Assembly: GCF_025993685.1 (NCBI RefSeq)
Contig: NZ_DAJPEN010000001.1
Span: 1,302,001 to 1,366,000, forward strand
Direction of reading: 5' to 3'
From: Bacteroides mediterraneensis
GTDB taxonomy: Bacteria; Bacteroidota; Bacteroidia; Bacteroidales; Bacteroidaceae
DNA length: 64,000 nucleotides
Shown here: piece by piece, positions 56,835 through 64,000 of the stretch
How positions within the stretch are numbered: position 1 is the stretch's first letter
Layout of the letters: each line of letters starts with the position of its first letter
Program-made: the position numbers and the translations under genes
Notes under the pieces: model-generated
What the model was told of the DNA's origin: nothing
The model's database searches: none
What the model saw: the letters and a program-made list of their open reading frames with translations, nothing else

Positions 56835-57758
56835 ATGAAAGTATTGGTTGCGACAGAGAAACCGTTTGCCAAAGTGGCAGTAGACGGTATCCGGAAAGAG
56901 ATAGAAGGTGCAGGCTATGAACTGGCTTTGCTGGAGAAATATACCGACAAACAGCAGTTGCTCGATGCGGTGAAGGATGCGAATGCGGTGATTATCCGCA
57001 GTGACATCATCGACAAGGAGGTGCTGGATGCGGCGAAGGAACTGAAAATCGTGGTGCGTGCCGGCGCGGGATACGACAATGTGGACCTGGAGGCGGCTAC
57101 GGCGCACGGGGTTTGCGTGATGAATACGCCGGGTCAGAACTCGAATGCGGTGGCCGAACTGGCTTTCGGCATGATGGTGATGGCGGTGCGTAACTTCTAC
57201 GACGGCAAGTCGGGCACGGAGCTGAAGGGCAAGAAGCTGGGTATTCATGCGTATGGCAACGTGGGACGCAATGTGGCGCGTATCGCCAAGGGATTCGGCA
57301 TGGACATCTATGCGTATGATGCCTACTGCCCGAAGGAAGCGATGGAGGCCGACGGCGTGAAACCGGTGGATTCAGCCGAAGAACTGTATGCCACTTGCAA
57401 CGTGGTGTCTCTGCACATTCCGGCCACTGCCGAAACCAAGAACTCGATTAATTATGCGCTGGTGAACCGGATGCCGAAAAACGGGCTGCTGGTGAATACG
57501 GCCCGCAAGGAGGTCATCAACGAGGCGGAACTGATCAAGCTGATGGAAGACCGTCCGGACCTGAAGTATGTGACGGACATCATGCCGGTGGCCAATGAAG
57601 AATTTGCAGCCAAATTCCCGGGACGTTATTTCTCTACGCCGAAGAAGATGGGTGCACAGACGGCAGAGGCAAACATCAATGCCGGCATCGCAGCGGCCCG
57701 TCAGATTGTGGGCTTCCTGAAGGATGGTTGTGAGAAATTCCGTGTAAATAAAAAATAA
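56835..57758 (+). CDS. serA: D-3-phosphoglycerate dehydrogenase
   Basis: A 307-residue NAD-dependent 2-hydroxyacid dehydrogenase. VVRAGAGYDNVDLEAATAHGV, NTPGQNSNAVAELAFGMM, the dinucleotide loop in GKKLGIHAYGNVGRNVARIAKGFGM (note HAYGNVG where GxGxxG is usual), and NTARKEVINEAELIKLME are visible. The catalytic Arg, Glu and final His region (near MGAQT) is partly altered, as in other Bacteroidetes short SerA without an ACT domain. It oxidises 3-phosphoglycerate, feeding SerC encoded 73 bp upstream. Confidence 0.92.
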   Translation: MKVLVATEKPFAKVAVDGIRKEIEGAGYELALLEKYTDKQQLLDAVKDANAVIIRSDIIDKEVLDAAKELKIVVRAGAGYDNVDLEAATAHGVCVMNTPGQNSNAVAELAFGMMVMAVRNFYDGKSGTELKGKKLGIHAYGNVGRNVARIAKGFGMDIYAYDAYCPKEAMEADGVKPVDSAEELYATCNVVSLHIPATAETKNSINYALVNRMPKNGLLVNTARKEVINEAELIKLMEDRPDLKYVTDIMPVANEEFAAKFPGRYFSTPKKMGAQTAEANINAGIAAARQIVGFLKDGCEKFRVNKK

Positions 57759-57776
57759 CTTCTGTTTTACGCATAA

Positions 57777-57983
57777 ATGAAACTGACGAGTGACGAACGG
57801 CATTTGCTGATTCCGTTGGGAATGGGCAGTTCCTTGCTGCTGGTGAACTCTTTGTGCAGGTCGTTTCTGGATGATTTCTGGGAAGGATTCCTGTGCGGCA
57901 TGGCACTGGTATGTTTCCTTTATGCGTTTCGGACGTTAGTATTGTTTTTCAAACGAAATTTCAAGCATTATGGCAACAGTTAA
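57777..57983 (+). CDS. small membrane protein in the serine operon
   Basis: A 68-residue protein with two hydrophobic segments, residues ~10-27 (LLIPLGMGSSLLLVNSLC) and ~36-58 (EGFLCGMALVCFLYAFRTLVLFF), and basic ends. It lies 18 bp after serA and overlaps the DUF1015 gene by 14 bp, so it is co-translated with its neighbours. No recognised family. Confidence 0.65.
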   Translation: MKLTSDERHLLIPLGMGSSLLLVNSLCRSFLDDFWEGFLCGMALVCFLYAFRTLVLFFKRNFKHYGNS

Positions 57984-59217
57984 ACCATTTAAAGGGATTC
58001 GTCCGCCGAAGGAGCTGGTGGAGCAGGTGGCTTCCCGTCCTTACGACGTGTTGAACTCGGCAGAAGCGCGCGCCGAAGCGAAAGGCAACGAGAAATCATT
58101 GTATCACATCATCAAGCCGGAGATTGACTTCCCGGAAGGTACCGACGAGCACGACCCGCGGGTGTACGACAAGGCGGTGGAGAACTTCCGGATGTTCCAG
58201 GAAAAGGGCTGGCTGGTGCAGGACGACAAACCGTGTTATTATATTTATGCCCAGACCATGAACGGCAAGACGCAGTATGGCCTGGTGGTGGGGGCTTACG
58301 TGCCCGACTACATGAACGGAGTAATCAAGAAGCATGAGCTGACGCGACGCGACAAGGAAGAGGACCGCATGAAGCATGTGCGGGTGAACAATGCGAACAT
58401 CGAACCGGTGTTCTTCGCTTACCCGGAAAGCAAGGTGCTCGATGCGGTGGTGGCGAAATATACGGCACAGAAGCCGGTGTATGATTTCGTGGCACCCGAC
58501 GACGGCTTTGGCCATCAGTTCTGGGTGATTGACGACGACAAGGACATCGCCACAATCACGGAGGCGTTCAAGGAGATGCCTTCGCTCTACATTGCCGACG
58601 GACATCATCGGAGTGCGGCGGCGGCACTGGTGGGGGCTGAAAAGGCGGCCCAGAATCCGAATCACCGGGGCGATGAGGAATACAACTACTTCATGGCGGT
58701 GTGTTTCCCGGCCGAGCAGCTCACCATCATCGACTACAACCGGGTGGTGAAGGACTTGAACGGACTGACGCCGCAGGAGTTCCTGGAGGCGCTGAAGAAG
58801 AACTTCGTGGTGGAGGAAAAGGGAACGGACATCTACAAGCCGGCGGCCCTGCACAATTTCTCGCTGTATCTGGATGGCAAATGGTACAGCCTGACGGCCA
58901 AACCGGGCACGTACGACGACCACGACCCGATTGGGGTGCTCGACGTGACGATTTCCTCGAACCTGATTCTGGACGAGATTCTCGGCATCAAGGACTTGCG
59001 TTCGGACAAGCGCATCGATTTCGTGGGCGGTATCCGCGGACTGGGTGAACTGAAGAAACGGGTGGACAGCGGCGAAATGAAGATGGCGCTGGCTCTTTAT
59101 CCTGTATCCATGAAGCAGCTGATGGACATTGCCGATACGGGCAACATCATGCCGCCGAAAACCACCTGGTTCGAACCGAAACTGCGTTCGGGACTGGTGA
59201 TTCACAAGCTGGAGTGA
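57970..59217 (+). CDS. DUF1015 family protein
   Basis: A 415-residue protein of the DUF1015 family: KPFKGIRPPKELVEQVASRPYDVLN at the start, ELTRRDKEEDRMKHVRVNNANIEPVFFAYP, and the hallmark ADGHHRSAAAALV at residues ~208-220. The histidine-rich motif suggests a metal or catalytic site, but the activity is undefined. It is commonly clustered with serA and serC in Bacteroidetes, as here, implying a link to serine metabolism. It has no signal peptide and is cytosolic. Confidence 0.9.
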   Translation: MATVKPFKGIRPPKELVEQVASRPYDVLNSAEARAEAKGNEKSLYHIIKPEIDFPEGTDEHDPRVYDKAVENFRMFQEKGWLVQDDKPCYYIYAQTMNGKTQYGLVVGAYVPDYMNGVIKKHELTRRDKEEDRMKHVRVNNANIEPVFFAYPESKVLDAVVAKYTAQKPVYDFVAPDDGFGHQFWVIDDDKDIATITEAFKEMPSLYIADGHHRSAAAALVGAEKAAQNPNHRGDEEYNYFMAVCFPAEQLTIIDYNRVVKDLNGLTPQEFLEALKKNFVVEEKGTDIYKPAALHNFSLYLDGKWYSLTAKPGTYDDHDPIGVLDVTISSNLILDEILGIKDLRSDKRIDFVGGIRGLGELKKRVDSGEMKMALALYPVSMKQLMDIADTGNIMPPKTTWFEPKLRSGLVIHKLE

Positions 59218-59296
59218 GATGCTCCCTCGGAAAGAAATCAAGGGCTGTGGCCTCGTGGAAGAGGAACAGCCCTGATGTGATTACGTTATCTTTTTT

Positions 59297-59357
59297 AATC
59301 CTCTTGTTTTAGTCTTGTATCTCGTGAAGACGGCTAAAGACAAGAGGATTTTTTTGC
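59297..59357 (+). terminator. terminator of the serine operon
   Basis: Stem AATCCTCTTGT with ACAAGAGGATT around a ~32-base loop, followed by a run of T (GGATTTTTTT). A second, weaker hairpin (AGGGCTGT/ACAGCCCT) precedes it at about 59241-59275. Confidence 0.75.
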
Positions 59358-59394
59358 GGATATGCGGGGAGAATCCGTCGGAAAGGAGATGAAA

Positions 59395-59500
59395 AAAACG
59401 CACTTGCGTTCGGGTTGAAACGTAAGTGCGTTTTGTCTGAAACTCTTTGGCGTTTGGATTGAAACGCAAGTGCGTTTGAGTCGGAACGTCAAGGCGTTTT
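59395..59500. repeat. 22-bp-period intergenic array D
   Basis: Five units start at 59395, 59417, 59439, 59461 and 59483, an exact 22-bp period. Cores are AAACGCACTTGCGTTC, AAACGTAAGTGCGTTT, AAACTCTTTGGCGTTT, AAACGCAAGTGCGTTT and GAACGTCAAGGCGTTT. As in array C, the third unit is the AAACTCTT variant. It lies between the serine-operon terminator and the 3' end of the sulfatase gene. Confidence 0.85.
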
Positions 59501-59562
59501 TTTAGGGTCGGGAAAGTGAGCCTTACGTGGTTTCGGGGAGGCTCTTCTTTTTCAAAATAGTC

Positions 59563-61089
59563 TTATTTCGGCAAGGTCACGGGGAACAGGTCGTTCGGAC
59601 GGTGTTCGCGCAGGATGACCTGCTTCATCTGGTCTACGAGTTCCGGATGCTGGGCAGCCACGTCGTGGTCTTCGTGGATGTCGTCGGCCAGGTTATAGAG
59701 ATGAGGCACGCCCTTCTTGACCACCATCTTCCAGTCGCCCATGCGGAGACCAATCTGGTCGGTTTCGTGGAACTCCCAGTAGAGGAAGTCGTGCGACTTC
59801 TGGGTGGCGTCATTACCCAGCAGGGTGGGGGCGAAGGAGATGCCGTCGAAGCAGTCGCCTTCCAGTTTCTTGTTCAGGTATTTCTTCGGGAAACGCTTGT
59901 CGCCCAGCAGCTCGCAGAACGTCGGCATAATGTCGTAGAAGGCCAGCTGATGGTCGTTCACTGTGCCGGCTTTCACCTTGCCCGGCCAGCGGACGATGAA
60001 CGGGATGCGGATGCCGCCTTCGTAGCACTGGCGCTTCAGGCCGCGCAGCTTGCCGTCGCGTCCGAAGAATGTCGGGTCGGCCCCGCCTTCTTCGTGAGGA
60101 CCGTTGTCACTGCTGAAAATCACAATCGTATTCTCGTCGAGACCTTTTTCCTTCAGCTTGGCCAGGATTTCGCCCACGTAGGTATCCAGTCGGTTGATCA
60201 TGCCGGCAAACTGGGCGTGAGTATGGTCGCTGGCATTGTAGCGGGAACCGGCCTGTCCGCCCCAGGTCTTGTCTTCAAAGAATTTCTGCTTGTATTTCTT
60301 CAGGAGGGAGTCGTTGGGCTGGGCCAGTTCGGCGTGCGGAAGGGTATAGGTGAAGAAACCGTAGAAAGGCTGGGAAGCGTCCTGCTTGTCGAGCCATTCC
60401 AAGGCCTTGCGGTGGATGATGTCGGCCGAGTACTGCGTACGCTTGAAGTAGTCATCGCCACTCATCGGATAGCGGATGTTGTCTTCCAGGATGATGCGGG
60501 TCACGGCAGTGTCGCCTGCGGCCCGGCTGTAACTGTTCAGGAAGTTCGGGTAGTAGAGGTGAGCCTGAAACTGGCACATGTAGCCGAAGTATTCGTCCAC
60601 GCCGCGTTTGTCGGGAGTGGAGGTAGAGCCTTCGTAGCCGCCCGCCCATTTGCCGAACATGCCGGTGGTATAACCGTTCTTCTTCATGATTTCCGGCAGG
60701 ATGATGTGCTGCGGGTCGTAGGGCTCCTGTCCCGTCACGGCATATTCCTTGTTCTGTCCGTACCACACCTCGCCGCTCCAGTATTCCTTGTTGCCTCTCA
60801 CGTGGCCGTGTCCGCTGTGCTGGCCGGTCATCAGGCTGGCGCGCGACGGAGCACTCACGGGACTTCCGGCGTAGGCCTGGGTGAAGCGCATGCCTTCGCG
60901 GGCCATCTGGTCGATGCAGGGAGTCTGGATGAAAGGTTGTCCGTAGCAGCCTAAATCGCCGTAGCCCATGTCGTCGCAAAGAATAAAGATAATGTTGGGT
61001 TTCTCGGAAGCGGGAGTGGCAGCTTGTGCATGAGGAGCAGCCAGGGCCGCCAGCCCCATGCAGTAAGTCAGTTTCTGTAATTTTTTCAT
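59563..61089 (-). CDS. arylsulfatase-type sulfatase (serine-type)
   Basis: A 508-residue periplasmic sulfatase with a Sec signal (TYCMGLAALAAPHAQA). Metal-binding CDDMGYGDLG is at ~38-47. The formylglycine site is SAPSR at residues 79-83 within PVSAPSRASLMTG: serine-type, so activation by the anaerobic radical SAM maturase is expected. IFSSDNGPHEEGG and the C-terminal RMGDWKMV are typical. It removes sulfate esters from host or dietary glycans; the exact glycan is unknown. No SusC/D pair or glycosidase is adjacent, so it is a stand-alone sulfatase. Confidence 0.92.
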   Translation of the reverse strand: MKKLQKLTYCMGLAALAAPHAQAATPASEKPNIIFILCDDMGYGDLGCYGQPFIQTPCIDQMAREGMRFTQAYAGSPVSAPSRASLMTGQHSGHGHVRGNKEYWSGEVWYGQNKEYAVTGQEPYDPQHIILPEIMKKNGYTTGMFGKWAGGYEGSTSTPDKRGVDEYFGYMCQFQAHLYYPNFLNSYSRAAGDTAVTRIILEDNIRYPMSGDDYFKRTQYSADIIHRKALEWLDKQDASQPFYGFFTYTLPHAELAQPNDSLLKKYKQKFFEDKTWGGQAGSRYNASDHTHAQFAGMINRLDTYVGEILAKLKEKGLDENTIVIFSSDNGPHEEGGADPTFFGRDGKLRGLKRQCYEGGIRIPFIVRWPGKVKAGTVNDHQLAFYDIMPTFCELLGDKRFPKKYLNKKLEGDCFDGISFAPTLLGNDATQKSHDFLYWEFHETDQIGLRMGDWKMVVKKGVPHLYNLADDIHEDHDVAAQHPELVDQMKQVILREHRPNDLFPVTLPK

Positions 61090-61122
61090 GCCATTAGTTT
61101 CTTATAGGGGTTAATGTGTGGA

Positions 61123-61171
61123 CAAAGATAGTGTTTTCGGGGCAAAGATGAGCGAAAAATCACTAAATTTG
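61123..61171. promoter_or_regulatory. divergent promoters for sulfatase and YigZ genes
   Basis: A minus-strand -7 box TATCTTTG (complement of 61123-61130) lies 34 bp upstream of the sulfatase start, and a plus-strand TAAATTTG (61164-61171) 24 bp upstream of the YigZ ATG. Confidence 0.55.
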
Positions 61172-61194
61172 CGTCCTGAAAAAAGACAAAAGCC

Positions 61195-61797
61195 ATGCAA
61201 GACGATACCTATAAGACCATTGGAGCGCGTGCCGAGGCCATTTATACCGAGAAGCGCAGCAAGTTTATCGCCATCGCGTTGCCGGTGCGTACCCTGACCG
61301 AAGTCAAGTCGCTCCTGGAGGAGTACCAGAAGAAATACTACGACGCGCGCCACGTGTGTTATGCCTACATGCTGGGGCCGGAACGGAAGGATTTCCGGGC
61401 GAACGACAACGGGGAGCCTTCGGGAACGGCGGGCAAGCCGATTCTGGGACAAATCAACTCGCACGAGCTGACCGACGTGCTGGTCATCGTGGTGCGCTAT
61501 TTCGGGGGTATCAAGCTGGGCACGAGCGGACTGATTGTGGCCTACCGCACGGCGGCTGCCCTGGCGCTGGAGGAGGCTCCGGTGCTCGAGAAGACCGTCG
61601 ACGAGGAGGTGGCCGTGGCTTTCGAATATCCTTTCATGAACGATATCATGCGCATCGTCAAGGAGGAATCGCCCGAGATTCTGGAACAGTCGTACGATAT
61701 GGACTGCCTGATGCGGCTGCGCATCCGCAAGTCGATGATGGGCAAGCTCCGTGCGCGGCTGGAAAAAGTGGAGACGGCCCGTTTCGTGGACGAGTGA
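61195..61797 (+). CDS. YigZ/IMPACT family protein
   Basis: A 200-residue protein of the IMPACT/YigZ family: RSKFIAIALPVRTLTEVKSLLEEYQKKYYDARHVCYAYMLG, then DNGEPSGTAGKPILGQI and VVRYFGGIKLGTSGLIVAYRTAA are the family hallmarks, followed by a C-terminal alpha/beta domain. The eukaryotic relative regulates the Gcn1/Gcn2 stress response; the bacterial role is not settled. Its last ~95 bp are duplicated in tandem downstream. Confidence 0.92.
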   Translation: MQDDTYKTIGARAEAIYTEKRSKFIAIALPVRTLTEVKSLLEEYQKKYYDARHVCYAYMLGPERKDFRANDNGEPSGTAGKPILGQINSHELTDVLVIVVRYFGGIKLGTSGLIVAYRTAAALALEEAPVLEKTVDEEVAVAFEYPFMNDIMRIVKEESPEILEQSYDMDCLMRLRIRKSMMGKLRARLEKVETARFVDE

Positions 61798-61891
61798 CTG
61801 CCTGCTGCGGCTGCGCATCCGTCCGTCAATGAGGAGAGCACTCCGCGTGCGGCGGAAGGAAATGGAAACCGTCCGTCCCGTGGACGGATAA
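61797..61891 (+). pseudogene. tandem copy of the 3' end of the YigZ gene
   Basis: The sequence after the stop repeats the last ~95 bp of the gene with substitutions: CTGCGGCTGCGCATCCG, then a stretch ending GTCCCGTGGACGGATAA against GTTTCGTGGACGAGTGA in the gene. The copy is out of frame by one base relative to the gene stop. It is a diverged tandem duplication and is not translated as part of the protein. Confidence 0.75.
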
Positions 61892-61979
61892 CGGGTGGAT
61901 GGAATTGAAACCGGAATTTTTTTCTTCGGTAAAAGTGCTGATTTTTGGCCATTTCCTGTGGTTTTTTAATAAATTTTAT

Positions 61980-61987
61980 TACCTTTG
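61980..61987 (+). promoter_or_regulatory. -7 box for the L,D-transpeptidase lipoprotein
   Basis: TACCTTTG, a perfect TAnnTTTG match 24 bp ahead of the ATG at 62012; it lies inside the longer open frame and therefore rules that extension out. Confidence 0.55.
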
Positions 61988-62011
61988 TTACTAACCTGTA
62001 ATCTTCATCTT

Positions 62012-63043
62012 ATGAAACGTTTGGTCGGCCTTTTCTGCTTGGTGTGCCTCCTTTTCGGATGCAAGGAGGAAGCAGACCGTGGCTTGGTTCAGCCAGTGGA
62101 ACAGTCGGTGGTGTCGGAAGAGGCTGCGCCGGACAGTGTGGAAGCGGTGCTCCCGTTTGAGCGCAAACCGTTGACGGGTGCCGACATTATTCTGGTCAAG
62201 GAACTGCTTTTCGACAAATATACGTTGAAGGATGAATATCCGTATCAGGACACGGTGCGCTCGTTCAAGTGGGACGTGATTCGCAAGTGTCTGGCCTTCA
62301 TTGAGAACCTGCAACATGAGGCTGCCCGCTGGGCCGTTTTCCAGAACTACAAGAACCGGAACCAGGAAGCGGCGCTGGTGCGGAGCTATGTGCGCAACGT
62401 GTACCGCCGCATTGCCGATACGCAGGGCGTGGAGCGCTACCAGTCGGTGCCGCTTTACCTGCCGACCGATACGCTGGTGCCCGAACGCTACGGACGCGAC
62501 GGGGCCTTGGCTTCCTTGCGGGGCGAGAGCGGAGGATTCTACCGCGTGTCGCCGGTGAGTATCGAGGGCGAATGGCTGGTGCCCCGCCGTTATGTCAAGC
62601 TGCTGGCCGACAGCACGGCCTTTCATCGGGTGGTGGTGGTAGACCGGGGCGACCAGAACATCGCCACGCTGGAACGGCTGGAAGAAGGTACCTGGGCCAT
62701 CCGCAGCATGAATCCGGCCACTACGGGCATGCATCGTCCGCCGTATGCGCAGGAAACACCTCTCGGCATGTTCGTGGTGCAGGAGAAGAAGTCGCGCATG
62801 GTCTTTCTGAAAGACGGTTCCTCGGCCACCGGAGGCTATGCGCCCTACGCGAGCCGTTTCACCAACGGAGCCTATATCCACGGCGTGCCGGTCAATGTGC
62901 CGCGGACGGCCATGATTGAGTACAGCTGGTCGCTGGGCACCACGCCCCGTTCGCACATGTGTGTGCGGAATGCCACCTCGCATGCCAAGTTTGTTTACGA
63001 CTGGGCCCCGACGGAACGCTCGCTGGTGATTGTAATCGAGTGA
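62012..63043 (+). CDS. L,D-transpeptidase-family lipoprotein
   Basis: A 343-residue protein with a short lipoprotein signal (LVGLFCLVCLLFGC, cysteine ~17). The C-terminal YkuD-type catalytic domain shows IHGVPVN (His) and RSHMCVRN (catalytic Cys; the usual SHGC has Met in place of Gly). PLGMFVVQEKKS fits the family opening strand. Such enzymes make 3-3 cross-links in peptidoglycan or attach proteins to it. The N-terminal ~170 residues are not recognised. The enzyme is expected to be membrane-anchored and face the periplasm. Confidence 0.82.
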   Translation: MKRLVGLFCLVCLLFGCKEEADRGLVQPVEQSVVSEEAAPDSVEAVLPFERKPLTGADIILVKELLFDKYTLKDEYPYQDTVRSFKWDVIRKCLAFIENLQHEAARWAVFQNYKNRNQEAALVRSYVRNVYRRIADTQGVERYQSVPLYLPTDTLVPERYGRDGALASLRGESGGFYRVSPVSIEGEWLVPRRYVKLLADSTAFHRVVVVDRGDQNIATLERLEEGTWAIRSMNPATTGMHRPPYAQETPLGMFVVQEKKSRMVFLKDGSSATGGYAPYASRFTNGAYIHGVPVNVPRTAMIEYSWSLGTTPRSHMCVRNATSHAKFVYDWAPTERSLVIVIE

Positions 63044-63092
63044 TTTCTATAAAATTAACTCTCTTTCAGGGAGAGGTTGCCCGGAAAATCCG

Positions 63093-63100
63093 TACCTTTG
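63093..63100 (+). promoter_or_regulatory. -7 box for the second transpeptidase-like gene
   Basis: TACCTTTG, a perfect TAnnTTTG match 29 bp ahead of the ATG at 63130. Confidence 0.55.
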
Positions 63101-63129
63101 CCGCCGAATATTCTTAGGTGGTCAAAATC

Positions 63130-63861
63130 ATGCACAATTCTATATTGAAATTTCTTTTTTCGGCACTTTTCCTGTCTTTCCCCTGCGCATATTTCACGGC
63201 AGAGGGGGAGTGTGTTTCTCCTGAAAATCCGGCAGCTGCGGTGAAGGCAGCCGACGAGGTGACGTCGCTTTATCACGCCATGCAGCTGGAGGGGGTGGTC
63301 AACTGGAAGGCGTTCAAGCTGGCAGTGACGGGCTACAACCGCATCAAGGGGCGGAAACGCGAGGTGCTGACGCTGATTGATTTCTCGAAACCCTCCACGG
63401 AAAAACGGCTCTACGTGTTCGATATGAAGCATCGCCGGATGCTCTATTCGTCGGTTGTTTCGCACGGGAAGAACAGCGGAGGGAATTATGCCACTTCGTT
63501 CTCCAATGAATATGGCTCTTATAAAAGTTCGCTGGGTTTCTACCTGACGGCCTCTACCTATCAGGGGAAGAACGGCTATTCGCTGGTGCTCGACGGACTG
63601 GAGAAAGGCATCAACGACCGGGCCCGTGAGCGGGCCATCGTGGTGCACGGGGCTGCTTATGCCGACCCTTCAGTGGCTCAGCGCGGCGGGCGACTGGGAC
63701 GCAGTTTCGGCTGTCCGGCCCTCCCTACCTCCGTGGCACGTCCGATTATCGATACGATAAAAGGGGGCAGCGTCATGTATATCTATGCCGAAACCCCCTC
63801 TTACCTGGCTCAGAGTTCCATTCTGAACGACTCGGATGTGAATGTTATCGTAAATCAATGA
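63130..63861 (+). CDS. murein L,D-transpeptidase catalytic-domain protein (YkuD_2 type)
   Basis: A 243-residue secreted protein. The signal is LKFLFSALFLSFPCAYFTA. The family pattern is VLTLIDFSKPSTEKRLYVFDM, SHGKNSGG, IVVHGAAYADPS (His) and GRLGRSFGCPALPTS (catalytic Cys), as in the murein transpeptidase-like YkuD_2 group. ATG 63130 is chosen over an in-frame GTG at 63118. It probably acts on peptidoglycan in the periplasm alongside the preceding lipoprotein. Its 3' end overlaps the convergent LolA-like gene by 17 bp. Confidence 0.85.
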   Translation: MHNSILKFLFSALFLSFPCAYFTAEGECVSPENPAAAVKAADEVTSLYHAMQLEGVVNWKAFKLAVTGYNRIKGRKREVLTLIDFSKPSTEKRLYVFDMKHRRMLYSSVVSHGKNSGGNYATSFSNEYGSYKSSLGFYLTASTYQGKNGYSLVLDGLEKGINDRARERAIVVHGAAYADPSVAQRGGRLGRSFGCPALPTSVARPIIDTIKGGSVMYIYAETPSYLAQSSILNDSDVNVIVNQ

Positions 63862-64000
63862 TTTCCGCTTCCGGATATTTCTGCTTGTTGAAGCGGAACG
63901 TCGCATCGGGCAGGTTCACGCCCGTCTGGTACGACGAAATCTGAAATTCCTGTTTCTCGCCGTTGTGCAGCTGGATGGCAATGTAGACCGGCGAACCGTT
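63845..64000 (-). CDS. LolA-like outer-membrane lipoprotein carrier, C-terminal part
   Basis: The minus strand is open from the window edge to TAA at 63845-63847 (51 codons visible). The end reads SSYQTGVNLPDATFRFNKQKYPEAEIIDLR, the typical C-terminus of Bacteroidetes LolA-family proteins (LPDxxFxF, YPxAEVIDLR). LolA carries lipoproteins across the periplasm. The start lies outside the window. Confidence 0.75.
   Translation of the reverse strand, partial: NGSPVYIAIQLHNGEKQEFQISSYQTGVNLPDATFRFNKQKYPEAEIIDLR

Noticed and set aside
61111..61818. Minus-strand ORF opposite the YigZ gene
   Set aside because: It is an antisense shadow; the plus-strand product has all YigZ/IMPACT hallmarks and its own promoter.

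Overview
The window comes from a Bacteroidales bacterium, most likely Bacteroides or Phocaeicola. Many genes have the Bacteroidetes -7 promoter box TAnnTTTG just upstream. Lipoproteins and TonB-type barrels are frequent, the thiamine operon has the Bacteroides order, and the sulfatase carries the serine-type signature typical of anaerobic gut Bacteroidales. No rRNA, tRNA, integrase, transposase or CRISPR array was seen.

Layout. 1-3.7 kb: AT-rich accessory DNA with an intact and a decayed copy of a Crp/Fnr regulator and several small lipoproteins. 3.9-15 kb: envelope genes (a SIMPL-domain protein, an outer-membrane barrel, a TonB-dependent-type receptor beside a membrane-anchored winged-helix regulator), an AraC regulator divergent from an SDR gene, and an operon holding a clostripain-family lipoprotein. 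15-21.9 kb: a TPP-riboswitch thiamine operon (thiS, thiE, thiG, thiC, a four-helix-bundle gene, thiH, thiF, all on the minus strand) interrupted by two kinds of repeat. 22-25.3 kb: metallophosphoesterase, cupin, SnoaL-like protein and HxlR regulator. 25.4-27.6 kb: an AT-rich type II restriction-modification pair. 27.7-32.1 kb: GC-rich housekeeping genes (flavodoxin/DUF2023, periplasmic HIU hydrolase, DUF454, pabB-pabC, pyridoxamine kinase).

33-53 kb is an AT-rich defence island. It holds a complete type 1 BREX system (brxA, brxB, brxC, pglX, pglZ, brxL) with a leading small XRE regulator and an embedded AlbA_2/ATPase gene. It is flanked on the left by a frame-broken KAP P-loop NTPase and on the right by a DUF2971 protein, a membrane-anchored NERD protein and the scar of an older locus (RhuM remnant plus a res-like start fused to a copied NERD tail). 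54-64 kb returns to core genes: DEAD-box helicase, serine biosynthesis (serC, serA, a small membrane protein, DUF1015), sulfatase, a YigZ/IMPACT protein, two L,D-transpeptidase-type proteins and the end of a LolA-like gene.

The least explained structure is a dispersed family of four intergenic arrays (near 3.9, 16.0, 32.6 and 59.4 kb). Each has five or six units at an exact 22-bp period, built on the inverted motif AAACG-N6-CGTTT. They do not fit CRISPR, a coding gene or a simple terminator, and one lies inside the thiamine operon.
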